Part shown: positions 1 to 10,340 of the stretch, piece after piece
Layout of the letters: each line of letters starts with the position of its first letter
Position numbering within the stretch: position 1 is the first letter of the stretch
Source of the DNA: Rhodococcus maanshanensis NBRC 100610
Lineage (GTDB): Bacteria > Actinomycetota > Actinomycetes > Mycobacteriales > Mycobacteriaceae
DNA length: 64,000 nt
Direction of reading: 5' to 3'
Assembly (NCBI RefSeq): GCF_001894865.1
Contig: NZ_BCXA01000002.1
Span: forward strand, 186,001 to 250,000
The notes under the pieces: model-generated
Databases searched by the model: none
What the model saw: only the letters and a program-made list of their open reading frames with translations
What the model was told of the DNA's origin: nothing
Program-made: the position numbers and the translations under genes

Positions 1-59
1 CAGCGCCTGCAGTCGACGAGCTCGCCGTCCATCTCGGCGAGGGTGGCATGGGCTTCCAC
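1..59 (-). CDS. Possible 5' end of a gene leaving the window
   Basis: On the minus strand an open frame from a GTG at 59 runs off the left edge. It reads VEAHATLAEMDGELVDCRR with strongly GC-biased third codon positions, as in the confirmed genes here. No clear ribosome binding site precedes the GTG, and 19 codons are too few for any family assignment. The plus strand of this stretch is also open, so this is only a weak call. Confidence 0.2.
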   Translation of the reverse strand, partial: MEAHATLAEMDGELVDCRR

Positions 60-99
60 AGATCCGACGGTACCCGCGCGGTGGGCCCGCAGTCCGGAT

Positions 100-1101
100 C
101 TAACCGGAGCAGGGGACGGTGCCGGCGAGCGTCGGGTCGAGGGCCTTGCGGGCGAGGAAGATCGGAGCCGAGTAATCGAGGAGCCCGGCCTGGGGATTCG
201 GGCCGGTGTCGAAACTCTTCCGAGAGTGCCCGACAAAGAGGTCCTGGTTCTGGCACTCGTCCTGTACGTACATGTTCTGGACGGACGTTCCGGGGGCGGC
301 ATTGAGGAACGAGCCCGTGTACGGGGTGATGGTCCTGTCGGTTCTCGTCGCGATGACGGTGTAGTCGATCCCCGGGAAGGTCTCCTGTCCGGCGTTGAGC
401 TTGGTAAGGAACGCCGATCCGATGATCTGCTGCTGCGACGCAATCGAGGCACCCGCAGCCTTGGCCGCGTCGACGGACAGGTATTGATCGCGGTAGTTCG
501 ATCCATGGGTGGACGGCGCGAGCATGACAAGGGTGTGCACCTTGTTGTTCGCGGGGTTCTCCTGGTCCGTGCCGCCTGCGAACCGGAGGTACTGCCGGGT
601 CACCGTGGCGCCCTGCGAGTGCCCGACGACGTCGACCTGCGCGGAGCCGGTTTCCGCCCGAACCTTCTCGATGAACCCGTTCAGCTCGACCGCCGCGTCC
701 TCGATCGCCGCGTGTCCCCACCAGTCCCGGCCCGCCGGGATGGGTATCGGACCAAGGAAGAGGGAGGGGGCGAAGCCATAGTTCAACGCGAAGACGCAGT
801 ACCCATCGTCCTTGAGCGGTTTGATCAGCGGGCCCTGGTCATTCGGGTTCTCCGCGTTGCCCCAGCTCTCCTGCATGCTCCTCCCGGTACCGTGCACCAG
901 CACCACCGGTCGAGGGTGCTGCGGCGACGGCTCGCACTCCCAGTCGTTCGCGCCGGCGAGAGTGCCCTGTTCGGGCGCCCCGGCAGAACCGGTCACAGAT
1001 GACTGGGCTGACGCGGTGGCCGGCGGGAGGGTCGCGGTGGTGAGGGCGAACAGTGCGATGGTCGCGACGCTCGTCGCGATCGCGCGGAGCCGGTCGTTCA
1101 C
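100..1101 (-). CDS. Secreted lipase/esterase, alpha/beta hydrolase fold
   Basis: A 333-residue exported hydrolase. Residues 1-32 form a typical Sec signal peptide (basic start, hydrophobic stretch, Ala-rich cleavage site before SAQSS). The oxyanion-hole motif VLVHGTG lies near 67-73 and the nucleophile elbow GHSQG at 160-164 (Ser162), as in class 2 triacylglycerol lipases and related esterases. Asp and His candidates follow in the C-terminal third. It should hydrolyse ester lipids outside the cell or at the mycomembrane; the substrate cannot be read from sequence. It lies downstream of the alpha-mannosidase on the same strand but is separated by 99 bp, so it probably has its own promoter. Confidence 0.85.
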   Translation of the reverse strand: MNDRLRAIATSVATIALFALTTATLPPATASAQSSVTGSAGAPEQGTLAGANDWECEPSPQHPRPVVLVHGTGRSMQESWGNAENPNDQGPLIKPLKDDGYCVFALNYGFAPSLFLGPIPIPAGRDWWGHAAIEDAAVELNGFIEKVRAETGSAQVDVVGHSQGATVTRQYLRFAGGTDQENPANNKVHTLVMLAPSTHGSNYRDQYLSVDAAKAAGASIASQQQIIGSAFLTKLNAGQETFPGIDYTVIATRTDRTITPYTGSFLNAAPGTSVQNMYVQDECQNQDLFVGHSRKSFDTGPNPQAGLLDYSAPIFLARKALDPTLAGTVPCSG

Positions 1102-1200
1102 GTGAGTAACTCCTGAGGCTGGGTCCGGGAAGTACGAAACAGTGCAGCCGTCATCTGTAACACCTCGGAGTGGGGCGGCGCAGCAGAATGCCCTGTTCGG

Positions 1201-4200
1201 TCAGTCCGATGCCGCGTGCACCCGCAACGTCAGCACCTGGAACGGCCTCAACGTCACGGTGATCGCGTCGCCGTCGAGGACGATGCCGGTGGGGTCGTCG
1301 ACCGGTCGCTCGAGCAGGTCCACGAACTCGGCGCCCGTGTGGGGGAGGTCGAGGTCGATCCTCGCGGTCGACCTGGCGCCGGTGGATTCGTACAGCCGGA
1401 CCACGACGTCGCCGCTGCGGTCCTCGGCGAGCTTGACCGCCTCGACCACCACCGCTGGATTCGACACCCGCAGCAGCGGTTCGACCGGCGCGCCACCCGT
1501 GATCGTGCGCGGCGGCAGGTTGATCCGATAGCCCTCGGTGACCGCATCGCCGATCGTGGCACCCGGACGTACGGAGACCCGCAGCGTGTGCGTGCCCTGA
1601 TCGGAGGTCGGGTCCGGGTACAGCGGCGCGCGCAACAGCGACAGGCGAACGGTGGTGGTGCTGCCGCCGTCCGGCCGGGCGGAGCGTGCGATGTCGTGGC
1701 CGTAGGTGGAGTCGTTGGCCACCGCGACGCCGTACCCGGGCTCGCCGACGTGCACCCAGCGGTGCGCACAGATCTCGAACTTCGCGAAGTCCCAGGAGGT
1801 GTTGGAGTGCGTCGGACGGAAGACGTGCCCGAACTGTGTCTCCGCGGCGCTGCGATCGGCGTGCACGTCGAACGGGAAGGCCAGCTTGAGCAGCTTCTGC
1901 CGCTCGTGCCAGTCGATCACGTTGCTGATCTCCAGCGCACGGGCTCCGGGGGCGAGCTCGAGCCGTTGCACGACCGTCGAGTCGCCGAACGACCTGCGCA
2001 CCACCACGGCGTCGCCGTCACGATCGACGGAGTCGGCGTCGCGCAGGTCGGTCACCGTGCGGCGGTAGAACTCGTCGATGTCCCAGGCGTCCCACTGGTT
2101 CGGCACGTCCCGGTGCAGCTGCAGCAGGTTGCCGACCGTGCCGGGCGCGATGGCCTCTCGTCCGGTGTCGGCATCGGTCAGCGAGGTGACAAGCCCGTCG
2201 CCGTTGATCGTGACCCGGACCAGGCCGTTGTCGAGGACGAAGCCCTTGCCGCGCTCGGTGATCCGGGTGGGCCGGGCCTCGCGGTCGGCCGTCGCGATGC
2301 CGAGCGCGGGCACGCCGTCGCGAGCGAGGGGGCCCGCGTTGAGGGTGAGTGTCGCCGAGCCCTCTCCGGTCAGTGCCAGCGCCGCGTCGGCGATGATCGC
2401 CTCCAGGCCCGCGGCGACGGCGGCGTAGTTGCGTTCGGCGTCGCGATGCACCCACGCGATCGAGCTGCCGGGCAGGATGTCGTGGAACTGCTGCAGCAGC
2501 ACCAGATGCCAGAGCCGCTCGAGCTCGTCGTACGGATAGTGCGCCCCCGCCCGCACGGCGGCCGTGGCCGCCCACAGTTCCGCCTCGCGCAGGAGGTGTT
2601 CGCTGCGCCGGTTGCCCTGCTTGGTCCTGGCCTGCGAGGTGTAGGTCCCGCGGTGCAGCTCCAGGTACAGCTCACCGGACCACACGGGCGGACAGGGGTA
2701 CTCGGCCTCGGCCCGGCGGAAGAAGTTCGCGGGCGTGTCCAGCGTCACGGTTGGTGAGCCCTCGAGCGAGCGGGTGCGCTCGGCCGCGGCCAGCATCTCG
2801 CGGGTCGGTCCGCCGCCGCCGTCGCCCCACCCGAACGGGACAAGGGACACGGTGCCCGCGCCCTGCTCCCGGTAGTTGCGCTGGGCATGACCGAGGTCGT
2901 GGCCGGACAGGTCCGAGTTGTACTTGTCGACCGGAGGGAAATGGGTGAAGACCTGGGTGCCGTCGATGCCCTCCCACCGAAAGGTGTGGTGCGGCATCCG
3001 GTTCGTCTTGTTCCATGAGATCTTCTGGGTGAGGAAGTACCGCGACCCCGACAGGCGCACCAACTGGGGCAGCGCGGCGGAGTAGCCGAACGAATCGGGC
3101 AGCCAGACCTCGGGGGTGTCGACGCCGAACTCGTCGAGGAAGAACCGCTTGCCCGCCACGAACTGCCGCGCCATCGCCTCACCGCCGGGCATGTTGGTGT
3201 CGGCCTCCACCCACATGCCGCCGACCGGGATGAACTGGCCCGCCGCGACCTTGTCCCGGATCCGCTCGAACAGTTCCGGGTAGCCGTCCCTGATCCAGGC
3301 GAGCTGCTGCGCGGACGAGCAGGCGAACCGGAAGTCCGGGTGATCATCCATCAGCGCAACGACATTGGCGAAGGTACGGGCGCACTTCCTGACGGTCTCG
3401 CGCACCGGCCACAGCCAGGCTGAGTCGATGTGCGCGTGCCCGACCGCGACCAGGTTGTGTGCGCTGGCGTAGGCCGGCCGCGAGAGCACCTCGCGAAGTT
3501 CCTTGCGCCCGGCGGCGGCGGTGCCTGCGATGTCGTCCGGGTCGACGGCGTCGAGCATCCGCTCGAGGGCGCGCAGGATCTCGTGCCTGCGCGGCAGGTC
3601 GAAAGGCAGCGCGTGCATCAGGCCGCTGAGCGCCGCGATGTCCTGCGTCAGCTCCCACACCGTGCGGTCGCGAAGCGCGAAGTCGACCTGGCGGAGCTGG
3701 TAGATCGGATCCTCGCCCGCGGTGCCCAGGTCACCTAGCGGGGTGGGCTGGAAGCCGAAACTCCGTGCCACATCGGGATTCGCGGCCAGCTCGAGATAGA
3801 GGTCGACCGGTCGGTGCGGATCCACGGGGAGGTAGGTGTTGAACGGGGAGATCGCCTTGATGACGGTGCCGTCGGGGCGATACGCGAGCGCCTCGGCGTT
3901 GAAACCGGGGCCGCCGGTGAATCCGGGATCGACCACCAGTTCCACCTCGACGCCGTCGCCGAGGTCCGCGAGCCAGCGTTCCGGCACGCGGCCGGTCACG
4001 TGCAGCCACATCGTCCCCCACGGCCTGCCCCAGCGGGTCCCGATCGCGATGGGTGCGAACTCCTGACGCAGTGCCTCCGCCGCCGGCACCGGCTCGCCCG
4101 GCACCTGCCACGCGCCGAGCTCGGCAGGCGCGGTGTCCCGGTAGAGCGCCGCGCCGAGCCGCTGATCGACGAACCGCCGCAGCCGCTCCTCCACGATTTC

Positions 4201-4215
4201 GCGATCGTCGTGCAT
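1201..4215 (-). CDS. Alpha-mannosidase, glycoside hydrolase family 38
   Basis: A 1004-residue GH38 enzyme, the usual length for bacterial and mycobacterial alpha-mannosidases (compare Rv0648). The Zn-binding start of the catalytic domain is GHAHIDSAWLWPV (residues 259-271; H260, D264 and neighbours). The candidate nucleophile is Asp339 in MWVEADTNMPGGE. The middle and C-terminal beta domains of the family are present, ending in FQVLTLRVHAASD. No signal peptide is seen, so it is probably cytosolic, removing alpha-mannose residues from mannosides or glycan fragments. ATG at 4215 gives an N-terminus typical of the family. The next gene on this strand (bacterial-PH protein) ends 36 bp upstream, so the two could be cotranscribed. 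Confidence 0.92.
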   Translation of the reverse strand: MHDDREIVEERLRRFVDQRLGAALYRDTAPAELGAWQVPGEPVPAAEALRQEFAPIAIGTRWGRPWGTMWLHVTGRVPERWLADLGDGVEVELVVDPGFTGGPGFNAEALAYRPDGTVIKAISPFNTYLPVDPHRPVDLYLELAANPDVARSFGFQPTPLGDLGTAGEDPIYQLRQVDFALRDRTVWELTQDIAALSGLMHALPFDLPRRHEILRALERMLDAVDPDDIAGTAAAGRKELREVLSRPAYASAHNLVAVGHAHIDSAWLWPVRETVRKCARTFANVVALMDDHPDFRFACSSAQQLAWIRDGYPELFERIRDKVAAGQFIPVGGMWVEADTNMPGGEAMARQFVAGKRFFLDEFGVDTPEVWLPDSFGYSAALPQLVRLSGSRYFLTQKISWNKTNRMPHHTFRWEGIDGTQVFTHFPPVDKYNSDLSGHDLGHAQRNYREQGAGTVSLVPFGWGDGGGGPTREMLAAAERTRSLEGSPTVTLDTPANFFRRAEAEYPCPPVWSGELYLELHRGTYTSQARTKQGNRRSEHLLREAELWAATAAVRAGAHYPYDELERLWHLVLLQQFHDILPGSSIAWVHRDAERNYAAVAAGLEAIIADAALALTGEGSATLTLNAGPLARDGVPALGIATADREARPTRITERGKGFVLDNGLVRVTINGDGLVTSLTDADTGREAIAPGTVGNLLQLHRDVPNQWDAWDIDEFYRRTVTDLRDADSVDRDGDAVVVRRSFGDSTVVQRLELAPGARALEISNVIDWHERQKLLKLAFPFDVHADRSAAETQFGHVFRPTHSNTSWDFAKFEICAHRWVHVGEPGYGVAVANDSTYGHDIARSARPDGGSTTTVRLSLLRAPLYPDPTSDQGTHTLRVSVRPGATIGDAVTEGYRINLPPRTITGGAPVEPLLRVSNPAVVVEAVKLAEDRSGDVVVRLYESTGARSTARIDLDLPHTGAEFVDLLERPVDDPTGIVLDGDAITVTLRPFQVLTLRVHAASD

Positions 4216-4251
4216 CGGTGTCCTCCGTGCGTCGATGAGGGATGGGTCGGA

Positions 4252-5847
4252 TCAGACGGTGCGGCTCCAGATGTCGCCTGCGCCAGGGGTCACCGTCTCG
4301 ATCAGAGCCCAGGCGCGGTCGGCGGGCAGGTCGAGCACCTCGTAGTGGCCGGCGCCTGCCGGGGTGGCCGCCACCACGGTGGCGACCCCGGCACGCCGCT
4401 GGAAGTAGGTCTGCCGCACGGTCCATCCGATGATGCCGTCGGCCTCGAGGCTGGCCCGGCTGCGGTCCAGTGAGCCGCTGCGGGTGATGAGCCATCCCGG
4501 CGGCGTGGCGTGGCCGAGGCCCCGACAGCGGTCCCAGGCCAGCGCGGTGGCGGCAACGGCCAGGGCCGCGAGCCCGGCCCACAGTGGCCACCGCAGCGTC
4601 ACGCCGAGCGCGGACGCGACCGCGGCCGCGACGCCGAGCGTCGCCACCGGGATCAGCGCCCGCGTGTACCGGCGGCGCCTGGCCGCGGGGCCGTGCTGGG
4701 TGAGCGGCACGGGGGAGTGGGCGCCGCCGAGGACCACGGCCGCCACCCGCTCGGCCTCGGCCCGCGGTGACTGCGGCATCAGCAGGGTGGACTGTCCCTT
4801 CCCGGCGCTGATCCCGGTCATGATCGCGTCGAGGTGCGCACCACCAGCGGCCCGCAGCAGCAGCGGTTCGCGCAGCGAGGTGCCGCGCAGGCGGGCCCGG
4901 TCCAGGGTGGTCTGCCTGGTCTTGAGCAGGCCGTGGCTGACGTGCAGCACCTTGCCGTTGTCGGTGACCAGGAGGTTGCCGAACGCGATGAGGTAGCGCA
5001 CGCAGGCGAGCCCGCTCGCCACGACCAGGAGCACGACCAGCGCGAGCGCGACGGCGGCCGCGATGCCGAGGTGCTGCATGGAGTCGACCCCCCGGCTCAC
5101 CGCCGAGGAGTCGGCGATCCGTTTGCCGAGCCCGTATTGGAAGGCGAGTCCGACGGCCGCGGCCACCGTCAGCACCCCGGTGACGGAGAACGGTGCGTAG
5201 CGGACCCAGGCGGGCGTCCAGTGCGCGATCTCCGTTTCCCGGTTCGGTGCGCCAGCGGCCGCTCCCACCTGTGCCGTCTCGGCATCGGCGGCCGCCGGTT
5301 CCCGGTGCCCGGCCAGCAGGGCCGCGCGCAGCGCGGGGACAAGAGCGGAATCGAGCGCGTTTAGCTCGAACCTCTTGGAGTCGCCGTGTCCGGACTGCTG
5401 CCCGGTGCCGATCCGGACGACGGACAGGCCCAGGAACCTGTGCAGCACACCGGATTCCACGTCGACCGACCGGATCCGGTTGCGCGGCACCGAGAGCAGG
5501 TTCTTCTGGAACACCCCGGTGCGCAGCTGCACGTGGACCGGGCCGATCCGGTAGCTGGTGGTGAACCAGCGCAGCAGCGCGTATGCCACCAGGACGGCGA
5601 CGAAGATCAGACCGAACGTGTGGTTGCCGCTCTGGGTGCCGACGACCAGCGAGATCAGCAGCACCGGGAGCAGTTTGACGACCTCGTCGACCGGATGGAC
5701 GAGCAGCATTCGCTTGTCGAGCCGCAGCCACGGCTGTTCCTGCTCGGCCGCCAACGCGGCGGCGCCGGAGGCCTCCGGCGGGGCTGTGCCCGGCGCGGGG
5801 TACCGCGTCGCGTAGTCCGGCGGGGCCGGGTGCCCTGGCGAGCTCAT
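4252..5847 (-). CDS. Bacterial PH-domain membrane protein (YdbT-like)
   Basis: 531 residues. I take the ATG at 5847 because its ATGA overlaps the stop of the preceding gene, a typical translationally coupled pair. The long open frame upstream of it is out-of-frame noise. The protein has an Ala/Pro-rich cytoplasmic head, then repeated units of paired hydrophobic segments (about residues 60-100, 215-245, 270-300, 390-430) each followed by a beta-rich bacterial PH (bPH2, formerly DUF304) domain. This is the YdbT architecture of Firmicutes and actinobacteria. The family's biochemical role is not established; in Bacillus the ydbST pair confers resistance to certain bacteriocins. It is likely a partner of the adjacent shorter PH protein. 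Confidence 0.85.
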   Translation of the reverse strand: MSSPGHPAPPDYATRYPAPGTAPPEASGAAALAAEQEQPWLRLDKRMLLVHPVDEVVKLLPVLLISLVVGTQSGNHTFGLIFVAVLVAYALLRWFTTSYRIGPVHVQLRTGVFQKNLLSVPRNRIRSVDVESGVLHRFLGLSVVRIGTGQQSGHGDSKRFELNALDSALVPALRAALLAGHREPAAADAETAQVGAAAGAPNRETEIAHWTPAWVRYAPFSVTGVLTVAAAVGLAFQYGLGKRIADSSAVSRGVDSMQHLGIAAAVALALVVLLVVASGLACVRYLIAFGNLLVTDNGKVLHVSHGLLKTRQTTLDRARLRGTSLREPLLLRAAGGAHLDAIMTGISAGKGQSTLLMPQSPRAEAERVAAVVLGGAHSPVPLTQHGPAARRRRYTRALIPVATLGVAAAVASALGVTLRWPLWAGLAALAVAATALAWDRCRGLGHATPPGWLITRSGSLDRSRASLEADGIIGWTVRQTYFQRRAGVATVVAATPAGAGHYEVLDLPADRAWALIETVTPGAGDIWSRTV

Positions 5848-6353
5848 GTCGCGTCCCCGACGTTGCGGCCCGCGATCTCGGTGAGCTGCGCGACCGTCCG
5901 GTCCGCGACCTCGCGGTCGAGCGCGGTGATGGTGACCGCGCCCGCGGACGAGGCGGTGGTGACGGTGACCGTGGCGAGGCCGAGCATCCGGTCGATCGGT
6001 CCCCGCTCGGTGTCGACCGTCTGCACCCTGGAGATGGGGGCGATGCGGCGCTCCTGGGTGAACCATCCGGTCTTCGTGTACACCGCGTCGGCGCTGATCT
6101 CCCAGCGGTGCACGCGGTAGCGCCACTGCGGGACGACCAGGACGTGCGTCAGCGCGACCGCGAGGCAGACGACGAACACCGCGATGTGCGGCCACGTGGT
6201 CCAGCGCCCGTCGACGAATCCCCAGACGATCTGCGCGATGAAGACCGGGATCCACATCAGTGCGGCGTTGATCGCCCACAACTGCGGGGCGCGGGTGCTG
6301 GGTCGCCACTGGGGGTCGGCCATGGTGACGACGGGGGGCGGGGGAGTGCTCAC
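5844..6353 (-). CDS. Bacterial PH-domain membrane protein (YdbS-like)
   Basis: 169 residues with two transmembrane helices near 30-75, then a bPH2 domain with the signature of YdbS-like proteins (RWEISADAVYTKTG, then RRIAPISRVQTVDTERGP at about 110-127). The small single-domain protein followed by the multi-domain one, with a 4-bp ATGA overlap, reproduces the ydbS-ydbT operon layout. The GTG start lies 6 nt after CAGGCT on the minus strand, which could be a weak -10 of a leaderless transcript. Function beyond membrane association is unknown. Confidence 0.85.
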   Translation of the reverse strand: MSTPPPPVVTMADPQWRPSTRAPQLWAINAALMWIPVFIAQIVWGFVDGRWTTWPHIAVFVVCLAVALTHVLVVPQWRYRVHRWEISADAVYTKTGWFTQERRIAPISRVQTVDTERGPIDRMLGLATVTVTTASSAGAVTITALDREVADRTVAQLTEIAGRNVGDAT

Positions 6354-6474
6354 CTCTCCAGCCTGCCCGATCCGGTGCCGTCACCGCGTGATCATCCGCC
6401 GGTTTCGGTGGATGTGGCGCCCTCCCGTGGGTCCGCAGGAGGGTTAGCCTGAGAGAGCGAGGGAAGGAACGACC

Positions 6475-6681
6475 ATGGACCGATTCGATCCCGCCTCCAA
6501 GCCCGAGGTCCCCGAGGCCGACCGGGTAGAGCAGGAGACACCGGTGGGTGGACCGGACGACGCCGAAACCAACGACGAGTCCGCGCAGAAATCGGCCGCA
6601 GGCTCGCTCGAGGTCAACGACGCGGACGCGGCCGAACAGGCGCGCGTCGTGCCGGACGAGGACGAGTATCCGCACGAGTGA
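6475..6681 (+). CDS. Small acidic disordered protein
   Basis: A 68-residue protein, highly acidic, without hydrophobic segments or cysteines, therefore probably cytosolic and disordered. A GAAGGAA ribosome binding site stands 7 nt before ATG and a TAGCCT -10 element lies at 6445-6450, so it has a plausible promoter of its own, divergent from the bPH operon. It ends 60 bp before fbiC. I do not recognise the family. The good start signals and tidy spacing make it more likely real than chance. Confidence 0.6.
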   Translation: MDRFDPASKPEVPEADRVEQETPVGGPDDAETNDESAQKSAAGSLEVNDADAAEQARVVPDEDEYPHE

Positions 6682-6740
6682 TCGAGCGCGCACGCCGCGA
6701 CCGGAGGCCTCCCCCTGGCAGGTCCCACGGGTGATGGCGC

Positions 6741-9374
6741 ATGATCGAACGCGTGAGCCCTGACGACGCCCCCTCGACCACGCCCGCGATGCTGCCCGAT
6801 CCCGCGATGCCGTCGGGATCCGCGAAGGCGGCCGCCCCGGCTCCGCCGGACGGGTTGGCGGCCCCGTCGCCGTCCGCGATGCGCCGGGCGCTGCGCCGCG
6901 CCCGCGACGGCGCCACCCTCAACGTCGACGAGGCAACGGTGCTGCTGCACGCGCGCGGCGCCGATCTCGACGACCTGGCCGCCTCCGCCGCGCGGGTTCG
7001 GGACGCGGGGCTGGAGGCGGCGGGCCGGCCGTTGACGGTCAGCTATTCGCGGAAGGTCTTCATCCCGCTGACCCGGCTCTGCCGGGACAAGTGCCACTAC
7101 TGCACCTTCGTCACGGTGCCGGGGAAGTTGCGGGCCGAGGGGCACGGGATGTTCCTCGACCCGGACGAGGTGCTCGACATCGCCCGGCGCGGCGCGGAGC
7201 TCGGCTGCAAGGAGGCGCTGTTCACCCTCGGTGACCGGCCGGAGGACCGCTGGCCCGAGGCGCAGGAATGGCTCGACTCGCGCGGCTACGACTCCACGCT
7301 CGACTACGTGCGGGCGATGGCGATCCGGGTCCTCGAGGAGACCGGACTGCTGCCGCACCTGAATCCGGGCGTGATGAGCTGGGAGGAGATCTCGCGGCTC
7401 AAGCCGGTGGCGCCGTCGATGGGGATGATGCTCGAGACCACCTCGACCCGGCTGTTCACCGAGAAGGGTGAATGCCACTACGGCAGCCCCGACAAGGATC
7501 CGGCCGTTCGGCTGCGCACCCTCACCGACGCGGGCAGGCTCTCGGTTCCGTTCACCACCGGCATCCTGGTGGGCATCGGCGAGACGGTGGCCGAACGCGC
7601 CGAGTCCATTCTCGCGATCCGCAAGTCCCACAAGGCGTTCGGTCACGTCCAGGAAGTCATCATCCAGAACTTCCTTGCCAAGGACGACACCGCGATGCGC
7701 GACGCGCCGGACGCGGGAATCGAGGAGTTCCGGGCCACCATCGCCGTCGCCCGGCTGCTGCTCGGTCCCGGCATGCGGATCCAGTCACCGCCGAACCTGG
7801 TGTCCGCGGACGAGTGCCTCGCCCTGATCGCCGCGGGCGTCGACGACTGGGGCGGGGTCTCGCCGCTCACCCCTGACCACGTCAACCCGGAGCGGCCGTG
7901 GCCGAACCTCGACACGCTGGCCACGATCACCGCGGAGGCGGGTTACACGCTCATCGAGCGGACGGCCGCGCAGCCGCCGTACGTGCTCGCGGGCTCGCCG
8001 TGGATCGACCCCCGGATCTCCGCGCACGTGCAGGCCCTCGCGGACCCGGTGACCGGGCTGGCCAGGCCGGACACCCGGCCGACCGGTCTGCCCTGGCAGG
8101 AACCTGACGAGGCGTGGGAGTCGGCGGGGCGTGTCGACCTGAACACCGCGATCGACACCGAGGGCCGCAACACCGAGACCCGCAGCGACCTCGGCAGCGC
8201 GTTCGGCGACTGGGACTCGGTCCGCGAGCAGGTCCTCGAGCTGTCCAACCAGGGCGCGCCCGTGCGGCTCGACTCCGAGGTGCTGGCGGCGCTGCGCAGC
8301 GCCGAGCGTGACCCCGGTGCCTGCACCGACGACGAGTACCGGGCCCTGGCCACCGCCGAAGGCGAGGGCCTCGAGGCGATGGTCGCGTTGGCCGACGCCC
8401 TGCGCCGCGACGCCGTGGGCGACGACGTCACCTACGTGGTGAACCGGAACATCAACTTCACCAACATCTGCTACACCGGCTGCCGGTTCTGCGCCTTCGC
8501 GCAGCGCAAGGGCGACGCCGACGCGTTCACCCTGTCCACGGCCGAGGTGGCGGACAGGGCCTGGGAGGCGCATGTCGCAGGGGCCACCGAGGTCTGCATG
8601 CAGGGCGGCATCGATCCCGAGCTGCCCGTCACCGGCTACGCGGACCTGGTCCGCGCGGTCAAGGCCAGGGTGCCCTCGATGCACGTGCACGCCTTCAGCC
8701 CGATGGAGATCGTGAACGGCGCCTCCCGCGGTGGCCAGAGCGTGCGGGACTGGCTCACCGACCTGCGCGCCGCGGGCCTGGACTCGATCCCCGGCACCGC
8801 GGCGGAGATCCTCGACGACGAGGTGCGTTGGGTGCTCACCAAGGGCAAGCTGCCGACGAGTACCTGGGTCGACGTGGTCACCACCGCGCACGAGGTGGGC
8901 CTGCGGTCCAGCTCGACGATGATGTACGGGCACGTCGATCAGCCGCACCACTGGGTGGGGCACCTCAACGTGCTGCGCGGAATCCAGGACCGCACCGGCG
9001 GATTCACCGAGTTCGTGCTGCTGCCGTTCGTGCACCAGAGTTCCCCGCTGTACCTGGCAGGCGCGTCGCGGCCGGGACCGACCCAGCGCGACAACCGGGC
9101 CGCGCACGCGCTGGCGCGGATCATGCTGCACGGGCGGATCCACAACATCCAGACCAGCTGGGTCAAGCTCGGGGTCGCGGGGACCCAGGCGATGCTCCAG
9201 GGCGGCGCCAACGACCTGGGCGGCACCTTGATGGAGGAGACCATCTCGCGGATGGCCGGTTCGCAGCACGGATCGGAGATGACGGTGGCGGAGCTGCGGG
9301 CGATCGCCGAGGGGATCGGACGCCCGGCCCGCCAGCGCACGACGGGATATGCCGAAAGGGTGGGAGTGGCATGA
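6741..9374 (+). CDS. fbiC: FO synthase, bifunctional CofG/CofH radical SAM enzyme
   Basis: 877 residues. FbiC makes 7,8-didemethyl-8-hydroxy-5-deazariboflavin (FO), the chromophore of coenzyme F420, from tyrosine and the pyrimidine intermediate of riboflavin synthesis. Actinobacteria fuse the two archaeal subunits: the CofG half carries the radical SAM cluster motif CRDKCHYC (C114, C118, C121) and the CofH half carries CYTGCRFC (C577, C581, C584). Length and order match mycobacterial FbiC (Rv1173). The first ~60 residues are Pro/Ala-rich, so the true start could be slightly later than the ATG at 6741. The stop overlaps the start of the next gene (ATGA), indicating coexpression. Confidence 0.97.
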   Translation: MIERVSPDDAPSTTPAMLPDPAMPSGSAKAAAPAPPDGLAAPSPSAMRRALRRARDGATLNVDEATVLLHARGADLDDLAASAARVRDAGLEAAGRPLTVSYSRKVFIPLTRLCRDKCHYCTFVTVPGKLRAEGHGMFLDPDEVLDIARRGAELGCKEALFTLGDRPEDRWPEAQEWLDSRGYDSTLDYVRAMAIRVLEETGLLPHLNPGVMSWEEISRLKPVAPSMGMMLETTSTRLFTEKGECHYGSPDKDPAVRLRTLTDAGRLSVPFTTGILVGIGETVAERAESILAIRKSHKAFGHVQEVIIQNFLAKDDTAMRDAPDAGIEEFRATIAVARLLLGPGMRIQSPPNLVSADECLALIAAGVDDWGGVSPLTPDHVNPERPWPNLDTLATITAEAGYTLIERTAAQPPYVLAGSPWIDPRISAHVQALADPVTGLARPDTRPTGLPWQEPDEAWESAGRVDLNTAIDTEGRNTETRSDLGSAFGDWDSVREQVLELSNQGAPVRLDSEVLAALRSAERDPGACTDDEYRALATAEGEGLEAMVALADALRRDAVGDDVTYVVNRNINFTNICYTGCRFCAFAQRKGDADAFTLSTAEVADRAWEAHVAGATEVCMQGGIDPELPVTGYADLVRAVKARVPSMHVHAFSPMEIVNGASRGGQSVRDWLTDLRAAGLDSIPGTAAEILDDEVRWVLTKGKLPTSTWVDVVTTAHEVGLRSSSTMMYGHVDQPHHWVGHLNVLRGIQDRTGGFTEFVLLPFVHQSSPLYLAGASRPGPTQRDNRAAHALARIMLHGRIHNIQTSWVKLGVAGTQAMLQGGANDLGGTLMEETISRMAGSQHGSEMTVAELRAIAEGIGRPARQRTTGYAERVGVA

Positions 9375-10153
9375 GCGAGAAGGATCCGATCGGCGACGGC
9401 AGGGTCGTCGCGGTGCTCGACCGCGCGGCCTGGGGGATCAACCCGGTGCTCGACCTGATGAGCACCGACCCGCTGCGGATCAAGGCTCGTACGTTCACGC
9501 CGACCGCCGAGCAGCGCTCGCTTCTCGAGAAGGCGCTCGACGCGGCGGCCTGGCTGCTCGATGTCGCCGAGGTGCCCGGCACCGCCGCGTGGGAGCGGGC
9601 GAGCGACGAGCGCCGCGCCCGGTGGTGGGTGACCCGCCTCGGCGCGCTGAACACCATCGCGGTGGCGTTTCCCGGCGTGTTCGGGCCGCTGGCCCGGCGG
9701 CTGCCGATCCAGGACCTGCTGGCGTTCGCGAATCAGACGCTGGTGCTGGTCGCGGTCGCAAGGGAGCTCGGCGTCACCGATCGCAGCGCCCAGGTGGATC
9801 TGCTCGCCTCGGTGCTCTGTCGCAGGCAGACCGACGCCAGGACGCTGCTCGCACACCCGGATGCGACGCCGCCCGAGGCCGGGTCGTCCTGGCGGCCGTT
9901 CGCCCTGCTCGGCGCGATGTGGACCACCTCCCGGATGCTGCGGGCGATCCCCGGTGAGCTGGGGAAGCGTCCGAAGCCGGGCCAGCCCTATCGGACCATC
10001 GGGAAGCTGCCCCTGGTCGGCGCGGTGGCGGACTACTTCGGTGAGCGGGGCGCCCTCGCCAGGGCGGCAGCGCAGGGTCAGCGCTGGATCGACGGCCACA
10101 CGGTGCGGACAGCGGCGGGCCGATCGGGCGTGCAGGGCCTCTCGAGCGTCTGA
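9371..10153 (+). CDS. Conserved protein of unknown function coupled to fbiC
   Basis: 260 residues, starting at the ATG that overlaps the fbiC stop codon (ATGA). No signal peptide and no clear transmembrane helix; the middle (about 85-140) is helical and rich in hydrophobic residues ([18 protein letters not shown]). A distinctive C-terminal stretch reads [20 protein letters not shown] do not recognise a domain. The translational coupling suggests a role connected with F420 or with an F420-using process, but the sequence alone does not prove it. Confidence 0.75.
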   Translation: MSEKDPIGDGRVVAVLDRAAWGINPVLDLMSTDPLRIKARTFTPTAEQRSLLEKALDAAAWLLDVAEVPGTAAWERASDERRARWWVTRLGALNTIAVAFPGVFGPLARRLPIQDLLAFANQTLVLVAVARELGVTDRSAQVDLLASVLCRRQTDARTLLAHPDATPPEAGSSWRPFALLGAMWTTSRMLRAIPGELGKRPKPGQPYRTIGKLPLVGAVADYFGERGALARAAAQGQRWIDGHTVRTAAGRSGVQGLSSV

Positions 10154-10340
10154 CTTTCGACCCGGTGCTGCGGCCCGCTGCCCAGTAGTCTGTGAGAGCT
10201 CCCCGGTTTCGCACCGAATCCGACGGTCAGGGCACCCTAAGCGGGTGTGCCCGGCTCGGGGAGGAGATACTGGTAACTCCTGGGCGGACATGGGGGTTCG
10301 CCCGGCGTAATGGTCTTTACGAAAGGCAGGGAGAGCAGCA

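Noticed and set aside
1216-2757. 513-codon plus-strand frame opposite the alpha-mannosidase
   Set aside because: Shadow of GH38 coding sequence; no recognisable domain.
5848-6693. Upstream extension of the YdbT-like gene to 813 codons
   Set aside because: It runs antisense through the small acidic gene and out of frame through the YdbS-like gene; the ATGA-coupled start at 5847 gives the true protein.
7785-9269. 494-codon minus-strand frame opposite fbiC
   Set aside because: Antisense to the CofH half; composition typical of a shadow frame.
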